Assembly: GCA_013139625.1 (NCBI GenBank)
Contig: WTAK01000264.1
Location: 1 to 6,471, forward strand
DNA length: 6,471 nucleotides
Direction of reading: 5' to 3'
DNA from: Candidatus Delongbacteria bacterium
GTDB taxonomy: Bacteria > UBA4055
The notes under the pieces were generated by a model that did not search any database, was not told the DNA's origin, and saw only the letters and a list, made by a program, of their open reading frames with translations. Position numbers and translations under genes: made by a program. Of this stretch, positions 1 through 6,471 are shown piece after piece (the first letter of the stretch is position 1; each line of letters begins with the position of its first letter).

Positions 1-3000
1 AAATCTCTGAATAAATCCCTAAAAGAAAGCTTTTCCTGGGAAAAAGTTGAAAATAATCTCATACAATCTTCAAGAGCTCTTTCGTATATCCACTCCAAAG
101 AAATTATTCACTATGATATAAAGCCTGACAATATCTTCATTGATGATTATGGTAGATTGAAGCTGATGGATTTCGGTTTTGCAGGGTCCAAGAACACGAC
201 AGAGATCAGGGGCACAATGCAATTTATTGCTCCAGAACTCATTTTAAAAAAAGACGTAACTCATCAGATTGATTTTTTCTCTCTTGGTGTAACATTTTAC
301 TATAGTATAACAGGCAAATTGCCTTTCAAAGGTAAAAACAAACAAGAGATCATTGGAAATTCAATACGTGGTAATTTTGTTCCGTTAAAGAAATTGAAGC
401 CTGACACTCCGGATAAATTAGTCAGAGTAATAAATAAATTGATGGATCCTGATCCTAAGAAAAGGTATGATAATGCGGATGAAATAATTCTTGATCTGGT
501 TGATGATCCCAAAAAGCGATCCTCTGTCTTATTTCTTTTTACAGGGCAAGGGATACGATCATATATATCATCAGGGAAGCTCATTGGAAGAACAGATGAA
601 CTAAAAGTACTAATGTCAAATTCTGCAAAAGTATTTCAAGAGCAGGTATTTTTTGACAATAAACCATTCTTTTTGATCGGAAGATATGGTAATGGAAAAT
701 CTTCTATTCTGAGAGAGTATAAGTATCTTATACAGCTTAATGAAAACATTGATTATTTTAATGCGAATTTTGTTCGAGGTGATGAAACAAAATACCAAGC
801 ATTTGAGATCATAATAGTCGAAATGTTCAGAGTTTATGAACTTAAGCATGAAGATTATCCTGATCTATCTTTTATCTTTGAGAATAAATCAGAGATCGAA
901 GATTTTGATGATTCTTCTCAAGCTAGAATACAAAAAGTTAGAGAGATCGAAGCAATTACTGATTTTTTTGCGGATCTCTCAAAGCAGTATAAATTTGTAC
1001 TTGAAGTTAAAGATTTTGGCAATGCGAATTCTTCATCAATAAATTTATTCGAAAATCTTACCAGGATAATGAGAAAATATCCTGAAAATGCAATGTCTTT
1101 TACAATTGTTACAACTGTACAAACTGAAAATTTGAAGTCATATCACAAGATCACGATAAAAAGGCTAAAGCCAAATATTCATCAATTGGACATAAATCCA
1201 CTGAAAGTAGATGAAACAAGGGAATATGTTCAAAATTTACTTTTATATAATGATTATAATAAATTTCCAGAAGAGCTATTAAGCTTTGTCCACCGATTCA
1301 CAGGAGGAGTGCCGTTTTACATAAACGAGCTATTCATATATTTATTCAGCAATAATTATTTGTCAAGATCGAAATCGAAATGGGTAATCAATCCTGCATT
1401 TATGACTGAATTAAATATTGGTTTAAGAGATATTACATATAAAAACTTTAAGAAATTTTCAAACATTGAACAAGCGATAATAAAAGAATTAAAAATTTTA
1501 GAAAGACCTACTCCTTTTAAGTATATGAATATTGTATCAAAAGTTGCAATGGTCGATAAAAAGATATTGATAAAATTTCTTCATAAGTTATCTGACAGTG
1601 AAGTAATTGAGAAGATAAAATACCACGATGGTTTTAGGTACTATATAACTAAGAAATTATTTTTAGATTCGGTTGTTAAAGATTTTTCAAAAGAACAATA
1701 TGCGCGATGGAATAATAAAACAGCTTCAATACTAGAAAAAGAGTATGGTATTAACAACGAAACTATTTATGCTTTAACAGATTATTATTACAGAAGTCAT
1801 CAAAAAGATAAAGCAAAAGAAATGCTTAAGATTGCTATTAGCAAATCATCAGAAGAGAATAACCTGGAATTTGCTGTAACCAACCTTAAAAGATATCTAG
1901 CAATTGAAACTGACCCTAAAAATAAAATAAATATATTTATATCTATAATCCATCACTTGTCTACTTTAGGAGATTTCAATAAAGTCTTGGACCAAATAGT
2001 GAAATTTGAAGGGGAAGATCATAAGCTTACTTTAATTAATAAGCTCAATATTACCTTAATAAAATTTGATGCTGCTTTTAAGGCGGGACGTTATAATTAT
2101 CTTGATGAAACAAGAAATTGGTTATTTGATTTTAAACTTAAAGGTAAAATTGCAAAAGAGATAAAAGCTTCATACTTCACCTGGCTTGGAGATTTTCATA
2201 AAAATGATGGAAATTTAAATAAAGCATTAAAGTTTTATAAAAAAGCATTTAATTATCATAAATCGGCAAAACGTGAACTTTTAAAATCAAAAGTAATGCT
2301 TAAAATAGCTAAGATTTTAATACTAAAAGGCTACACCAAGCTTTTACGGGACCAGATATTAGAAGTTTTAGAAATTTTTAAGAAATATAATGAAATAGAT
2401 CTGATCTTGGAAACTTATTACACGCTTGGAGATTACTATAGGCAAATTAATGATTTTGAGAATTCTTTAACTTCGTATAATGACTGCAATAACTTAGCAA
2501 AAGAACAAAACAATATAGTTCACGAAGTCAAATCTTCTCATAAATTAGCAGAATTTAAAATAGAATCACTGCAATACCCAGATGCTCTTTCATTGATCAA
2601 TTGTGGTGTTGAAAAGCCGGAAGATATAAATATCGTAGATCTTACCGGAGATATTTACTATTATCGCTCAATTGTTAATTACCAGCTTGGAAAACTTAAT
2701 GATGCTTATGAAGATATAAACAGATGTATTAATGTTAGAGATTTGCTCAAAAGAAAGGTAAAATTAGGGGAAGCTTATATTCAAAAAGGAAAGATATCGA
2801 TCCGTCAGTGCAAATTTGTGGAAGCAAAAAAAATACTAGACATACTTAATAATAATTTTATTACCAAGGAAAATAAAAAATTCATGGTAAAGCACTACAT
2901 CTTGGAATCGTTGGCCTATATCGGGGAAAATAAGAATAAAAAAGCTTTAAATCTACTTACAAAATCAATTAAGGTAATAGATAAGATCGGAAATCTACCG

Positions 3001-3423
3001 GAACGAATATCAATAAATGTACTTCTTGCAATTATATATGATAAATTAGGAGATTTTAACAATACGTTGGGAACGATCGGGAGTGCATATGCTCTTTTCA
3101 TTCAAAATAAAGATCTTTTACTATCAAACAGAATGCTAAACCTTAAATTGATGACATTCTACAATAAAGCAAAAGCTTATGCAGGGGCACATGAAGACGG
3201 TATTCGTGAAATGTCAGGTATAATTCAGATGATCGGTAATTATAAAATTCCTTTTTATAAAGCTACAGTAAATTACAATCTTGGAAATATCTATTATGAT
3301 ACGAATGAGACTTATCGTGCCGTTGCATGTTATAAGGTTGCAGTTAGAGAGTATGAAAAACTATCACTAAATTATCCTGAACTCAAAAAAATGAATAAAA
3401 TAATTCAGAAAGAAGAAGGTTAA
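1..3423 (+). CDS. Ser/Thr protein kinase fused to a STAND-type ATPase and TPR repeats (5'-partial, PknK-like architecture)
   Basis: The frame is open from base 1 to the TAA at 3421-3423, giving 1140 visible residues; the true start lies upstream. Residues 1-165 are the kinase C-lobe: catalytic loop HYDIKPDN (37-44, Asp39, Lys41, Asn44), DFG (57-59), GT at 71-72, APE (77-79), DFFSLG (91-96) and the late conserved Arg155. The Gly-rich loop, VAIK Lys and helix-C Glu are outside the window, so roughly 100 residues of kinase are missing. An IGRTDEL segment (195-201) and Walker A GRYGNGKS (227-234) open an AAA_16/STAND ATPase. Its Walker B (about 332-338, VKD) is atypical, and a GGVP motif (435-438) marks its end. 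A probable winged helix follows (about 480-560). TPR-like helix pairs fill the rest, the clearest near 723-756, 804-837, 884-916, 1003-1036 and 1087-1122. No membrane segment or C-terminal HTH, histidine kinase or cyclase domain is seen. It is probably a cytosolic sensor kinase whose repeats bind a partner; the substrate is unknown. The domain calls are firm, the role is inferred. Confidence 0.9.
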   Translation, partial: KSLNKSLKESFSWEKVENNLIQSSRALSYIHSKEIIHYDIKPDNIFIDDYGRLKLMDFGFAGSKNTTEIRGTMQFIAPELILKKDVTHQIDFFSLGVTFYYSITGKLPFKGKNKQEIIGNSIRGNFVPLKKLKPDTPDKLVRVINKLMDPDPKKRYDNADEIILDLVDDPKKRSSVLFLFTGQGIRSYISSGKLIGRTDELKVLMSNSAKVFQEQVFFDNKPFFLIGRYGNGKSSILREYKYLIQLNENIDYFNANFVRGDETKYQAFEIIIVEMFRVYELKHEDYPDLSFIFENKSEIEDFDDSSQARIQKVREIEAITDFFADLSKQYKFVLEVKDFGNANSSSINLFENLTRIMRKYPENAMSFTIVTTVQTENLKSYHKITIKRLKPNIHQLDINPLKVDETREYVQNLLLYNDYNKFPEELLSFVHRFTGGVPFYINELFIYLFSNNYLSRSKSKWVINPAFMTELNIGLRDITYKNFKKFSNIEQAIIKELKILERPTPFKYMNIVSKVAMVDKKILIKFLHKLSDSEVIEKIKYHDGFRYYITKKLFLDSVVKDFSKEQYARWNNKTASILEKEYGINNETIYALTDYYYRSHQKDKAKEMLKIAISKSSEENNLEFAVTNLKRYLAIETDPKNKINIFISIIHHLSTLGDFNKVLDQIVKFEGEDHKLTLINKLNITLIKFDAAFKAGRYNYLDETRNWLFDFKLKGKIAKEIKASYFTWLGDFHKNDGNLNKALKFYKKAFNYHKSAKRELLKSKVMLKIAKILILKGYTKLLRDQILEVLEIFKKYNEIDLILETYYTLGDYYRQINDFENSLTSYNDCNNLAKEQNNIVHEVKSSHKLAEFKIESLQYPDALSLINCGVEKPEDINIVDLTGDIYYYRSIVNYQLGKLNDAYEDINRCINVRDLLKRKVKLGEAYIQKGKISIRQCKFVEAKKILDILNNNFITKENKKFMVKHYILESLAYIGENKNKKALNLLTKSIKVIDKIGNLPERISINVLLAIIYDKLGDFNNTLGTIGSAYALFIQNKDLLLSNRMLNLKLMTFYNKAKAYAGAHEDGIREMSGIIQMIGNYKIPFYKATVNYNLGNIYYDTNETYRAVACYKVAVREYEKLSLNYPELKKMNKIIQKEEG
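3414..3419 (+). promoter_or_regulatory. Candidate ribosome binding site for the DUF4175-like gene
   Basis: AGAAGG lies inside the last codons of the kinase gene, 12 bases before the ATG at 3432. The spacing is longer than ideal, and many FCB-group bacteria rely little on Shine-Dalgarno pairing. It supports the ATG at 3432 but does not decide it alone. No other ATG, GTG or TTG was found close upstream in that frame. Confidence 0.4.
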
Positions 3424-3431
3424 AATTAAAC

Positions 3432-6400
3432 ATGACCTTTGATGAAATATTTAAAAAGAGAATAGATCGTCTTATAAGATCGATAATTTCAAAAGAAATA
3501 ATTGATGTATTTATTAGACTATTTTTTATTTTATTAGCTTCCCTATTAATGCTTTCAGTCATTGAATTCTCATATAATATGAATAGGGCTTATCGTACTG
3601 CTATTATGGTGATATATATGGTTGCTGCGGTGATTTTCAGTATCAAAATCATTACCAAGTTCTTTCATAATAATCTTCAATATTTTTATAATGATCGTAC
3701 TAAATATATTTCGTTAGACCATTTATATCCCAATCTAGAATTTTTATTTTTCTATGACTTGCTGAAAGTAAGAGATAATTTAAAAAGTAAAGATCATTCA
3801 GTAATTGACAGTGCGATTAGTCTGAATGCGAGTAAGTTTAACCCTTATAATTTGCCAAAAACATTCAAAAATCGTTACATTCTTAAACACATTGTTTTGC
3901 CTGTTATTCTCATTGTATTTATGATATTACCGTATAAGCATTTTCCGATAAAGGATTCGCTTTTCAGGCTTATAAATTTTAATACGGAATTTGAAAATTA
4001 TTCTACACATAAGTTATTTCTAACAAATAGAAATTTTACAATTATTCAAGGCAATGAAACAATTTTATCGTGTGAAATTTCAGGCATATTTCCTGATCGG
4101 GTTCACATACATAAAAGACCTGTAACTTCTGAAATTTTTTCTTCAGTAAGTGCTTCACTAATTGATTCGGCAGCAATATATAACGATAAACCTTCTCAGG
4201 ATTTTTATTATTATTTCAGATCTGAAGAAACCCATTCCGATACAGGTTTTGTAAAAGTTTTGAAAAGACCTGAGATAAATAATTTTAAGACTAGGGTTGA
4301 TTTCCCTTCATACACAAAACTAAAAAGTGAATATTACCAAGATTTTATTGGATCAATTACAGTTCTGAAAGGGAGCAATTTAACATTTGATATTGAGCCA
4401 TCAAATGAGTTAGATTCGTTGAAAATATTTCAAAAAGACGGATTAGGATATCATTCAAAAAAACTAAAAAAGAACAAAATTTCTTTCAAATTTACTACGA
4501 GGATGCACAAAGATACGGAGTTTTATTTTAAACTATATTACTCAGTTGATTCTTTGCTGATATCGAACAATGATCCAATTATTTACAAGGTAAATATCTT
4601 AAATGATAGCTATCCTATAGTGAATTTAATACTTCCGGAGGACAATTTTCAGCTGGGCGAAAATTTAGAATTTCCTATATTTGCTACTGCATTTGATGAT
4701 TTTTCAATTAAAAATATTGTTCTATATTCTAGAAAAATACCTGCTTTTTCTACATTTAGCTCTAAAAGTAATTCTAAATTTCTATCGGAAGAAATATTAT
4801 TCGAGCAAAAATCTGATGGAGTATGTGTTGTTAATACCTTGAAAATAATCAAAGAGCTTAATCTTCTGCCTGATGATAAAGTAGAGATATTTATTAGAGC
4901 TTACGATAATGATAATGTGTCAGGACCAAAGTTTACTGATTCTAAGCATCTATTTTTAATAGTTCCTTCGTTAGAACAACTTTTCGAAGAAACTGCCACC
5001 AACTATGAATCTCAAAATAAAGCTATAGAATCTGAAATACTACGCAATAGTAAAATAAGAGAAGATATTGAGAAATTAACGCAAAAATTAAGAAAAGAAA
5101 ACATCGTTGAGTTGCAGGATCATAAGGAATTGACTAAAATCGCCGACCAACAAAATAAGATGCTTGATAACATAAAAGACGTTGAGCAGCAAATACAAAA
5201 GAATATTGATCTTCTTGATAAAAATACAATGCTCAGCACAGAAACAATGAAAAAGTACAAAGAACTACAGAAAATGGTAGGCGAGTTGTTAACGAAAGAC
5301 ATGAGAGAAAAACTTGAAAAGCTTTCGGAATTATCACAAAATACTGAACTTGATAAGAATGAAATGAATGAACTTCTAGATGGTTTTGAAGAACAGCAGG
5401 AAGAATTTCAAAAGGGGCTTGATAAAACTTTAGAGATATTGAAGCAAATAAAGCAAGAATATCAATTGGATAAATTAATAAAATTATCTGAAGAAATGAT
5501 CAAAGATCAAAACATCATCAATGACCAAATACCTGAATTGTTATACAATGAGAAGCAATTGATCAAAAAAGAGGAAAAAATTGAAGATTCATTTAATTTA
5601 TTAAAAAATGAGGTAAAATCTCTAAAAAATGAGATGAAAGATAGTAATGTAAAGCAAGAACTTGAAAACTTAGTTAATGAAATTAGCTCAGAAAAGATTC
5701 CTAACGAATTTGCAGATATGAAAAAAAATCTAAATATTTCAGATAAGGAAAAAGCCGGCAAATCAGGAGAAGATCTGAGAAATAATTTTCTTGGTATAAA
5801 AAACTCTCTTACTGAGATCAAAGATAAAATTGTCCAAGAAAAGAAAGATGAGATAAGCGAGGAATTAGATATTATAATCTCTGAATTGATATTTATTTCG
5901 GACGAAATAGAGAAACTAAAGAATTTTTCAAATAAATTAGCCTATAATTCTAGTCATGCGGTAGAACTTATCAAAGATAATGCTGAAATAGAAAAATTAT
6001 TTAATGATATAAATCCGAAGATTTTCTCTGTAGCAAAGAAAACTTTTTTCATTGATAATCAAGTTATCGCAAAAGTGGGAAGAATACTTGAGCAATTTGA
6101 CACCATTTCAAGGATCTTGGAAAGCCGTCATTTCTCTGTTTCAACAGATAGGCATAAATACATAATGGGGAATGTGAATCAGCTCATTATACTCTTGGAC
6201 AAAGCCAAAGATGAAATGAATAATTCAAAGTCTGCTTCGGGTTTAGAAGAAATGTTGAAGAAAATGGAAGAAATGGCAGCTATGCAAGCCGCTCTAAACT
6301 CAGAAAGTCAAAGTGCTATGAGTGGAGGAGAGCAATCAGGGCAAAGTTCTATATCTAAAATGCAGGAGATGATGAATAAATTGGCCCAGGAGCAATCGCA

Positions 6401-6471
6401 ATTAGCTGAAGCTTTATCTCAAATGCAATCTGATATGGGTATGCCACAAAGTGGTTCAGAAGGTAACCCAG
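3432..6471 (+). CDS. DUF4175-like membrane protein with long coiled coil (3'-partial)
   Basis: The frame starts at ATG 3432, 8 bases after the kinase stop, and stays open to the window end: 1013 full codons with the stop outside. Three hydrophobic segments occur at about residues 26-45, 56-75 and 150-168. The N-terminus (K8, K9, R10, R13, R16, K21) and the 76-149 loop are basic, so the positive-inside rule puts both in the cytoplasm and everything after 168 outside the membrane. Residues 170-510 look beta-rich. They contain family-like signatures: LPEDN followed by a DDF (422-424), then YDNDNVSGPK (491-500) and PSLEQLFEE (512-520). From 513 to about 1000 the chain is helical with prolines only at 701, 757 and 862. 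The tail carries LAQEQ- and MQAALN-type segments typical of DUF4175 proteins of Bacteroidota relatives, as I remember them. I do not know a proven function; a structural or scaffolding envelope role is inferred. The tight spacing implies co-transcription and probably coupled translation with the kinase gene. Such proteins usually run somewhat over 1000 residues, so little may be missing. Confidence 0.8.
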   Translation, partial: MTFDEIFKKRIDRLIRSIISKEIIDVFIRLFFILLASLLMLSVIEFSYNMNRAYRTAIMVIYMVAAVIFSIKIITKFFHNNLQYFYNDRTKYISLDHLYPNLEFLFFYDLLKVRDNLKSKDHSVIDSAISLNASKFNPYNLPKTFKNRYILKHIVLPVILIVFMILPYKHFPIKDSLFRLINFNTEFENYSTHKLFLTNRNFTIIQGNETILSCEISGIFPDRVHIHKRPVTSEIFSSVSASLIDSAAIYNDKPSQDFYYYFRSEETHSDTGFVKVLKRPEINNFKTRVDFPSYTKLKSEYYQDFIGSITVLKGSNLTFDIEPSNELDSLKIFQKDGLGYHSKKLKKNKISFKFTTRMHKDTEFYFKLYYSVDSLLISNNDPIIYKVNILNDSYPIVNLILPEDNFQLGENLEFPIFATAFDDFSIKNIVLYSRKIPAFSTFSSKSNSKFLSEEILFEQKSDGVCVVNTLKIIKELNLLPDDKVEIFIRAYDNDNVSGPKFTDSKHLFLIVPSLEQLFEETATNYESQNKAIESEILRNSKIREDIEKLTQKLRKENIVELQDHKELTKIADQQNKMLDNIKDVEQQIQKNIDLLDKNTMLSTETMKKYKELQKMVGELLTKDMREKLEKLSELSQNTELDKNEMNELLDGFEEQQEEFQKGLDKTLEILKQIKQEYQLDKLIKLSEEMIKDQNIINDQIPELLYNEKQLIKKEEKIEDSFNLLKNEVKSLKNEMKDSNVKQELENLVNEISSEKIPNEFADMKKNLNISDKEKAGKSGEDLRNNFLGIKNSLTEIKDKIVQEKKDEISEELDIIISELIFISDEIEKLKNFSNKLAYNSSHAVELIKDNAEIEKLFNDINPKIFSVAKKTFFIDNQVIAKVGRILEQFDTISRILESRHFSVSTDRHKYIMGNVNQLIILLDKAKDEMNNSKSASGLEEMLKKMEEMAAMQAALNSESQSAMSGGEQSGQSSISKMQEMMNKLAQEQSQLAEALSQMQSDMGMPQSGSEGNP
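5601..5642 (+). repeat. Tandem 21-bp heptad repeat inside the coiled coil
   Basis: Two adjacent 21-base units (5601-5621 and 5622-5642) match at 16 of 21 positions and encode LKNEVKS and LKNEMKD (residues 724-737). The unit length equals one coiled-coil heptad, so it looks like a local heptad duplication within the gene rather than a mobile or regulatory repeat. Chance similarity in an AT-rich, Lys/Glu/Asn-rich coiled coil cannot be excluded. Confidence 0.5.

Noticed and set aside
157..159. TTG as the start codon of the kinase gene
   Set aside because: The same frame is open back to base 1 and encodes the kinase catalytic loop just before it, so a start here would remove essential kinase residues. 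The gene is simply cut by the window edge.
300..849. Two minus-strand open frames (300-584 and 616-849)
   Set aside because: Both lie opposite well-supported kinase and ATPase coding sequence, and their products show no recognisable domain.
836..1042. Short plus-strand open frame in another phase
   Set aside because: It lies wholly inside the ATPase-coding region and its product is a low-complexity Leu/Ile/Lys-rich peptide.
2916..3101. Minus-strand open frame opposite the TPR region
   Set aside because: Antisense shadow of the TPR-coding sequence without a recognisable product.
1..3423. An Avs-like anti-phage STAND defence protein
   Set aside because: The STAND-plus-repeat layout is similar in outline, but there is no nuclease, protease or other killing domain, and the neighbour is not a known defence gene. 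A signalling role fits better.
3466..3484. Imperfect palindrome with a perfect 10-base core (TCTTATAAGA at 3470-3479)
   Set aside because: It lies within early codons of the second gene, has no loop and no T-run after it, and such AT-rich palindromes are expected by chance. It is not a terminator, and an operator role is unsupported.
4649..5821. Minus-strand open frames at 4649-4852, 5120-5302 and 5507-5821
   Set aside because: All are antisense to the DUF4175-like gene. Their Ser/Phe/Leu-rich products are what reversed Lys/Glu-rich coiled-coil codons produce.

Overview
The window is AT-rich (about 30% GC by eye) and almost entirely coding on the + strand. It holds two large genes, both cut by the window edges, with only 8 bases between them. 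Low GC, long coiled-coil and TPR proteins, and a DUF4175-like membrane protein suggest a low-GC member of the FCB group (Bacteroidota/Ignavibacteria relatives, or candidate phyla such as Cloacimonadota, Delongbacteria or Marinimicrobia). This placement is inference from protein style; the window holds no rRNA or marker gene.

Bases 1-3423 encode the C-terminal 1140 residues of a multidomain signalling protein. In order it has most of a Ser/Thr protein kinase domain (catalytic loop onwards; the ATP-binding N-lobe lies upstream), a STAND/AAA-type ATPase module with a clear Walker A, a probable winged-helix linker, and about 600 residues of TPR-like helical repeats. This is the PknK-like kinase-ATPase-TPR layout, but the visible part ends at the repeats with no further output domain. 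The catalytic loop is of the non-RD type (HYD instead of HRD), and the Walker B region looks degenerate.

Bases 3432-6471 encode at least 1013 residues of a membrane protein whose stop codon lies beyond the window. It has three N-terminal membrane segments, a probably extracytoplasmic beta-rich region with DUF4175-type signatures, and a very long, nearly proline-free coiled coil leading into a Met/Gln-rich tail. I assign it to the DUF4175 family, whose function is not known to me.

The two genes are almost certainly co-transcribed. The most interesting question is whether the cytosolic kinase/STAND protein and the membrane-anchored coiled-coil protein form one sensing or envelope-control unit. 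Nothing here proves this. I see no RNA gene, CRISPR array, mobile element, promoter or terminator; the only gene-free stretch is bases 3424-3431.
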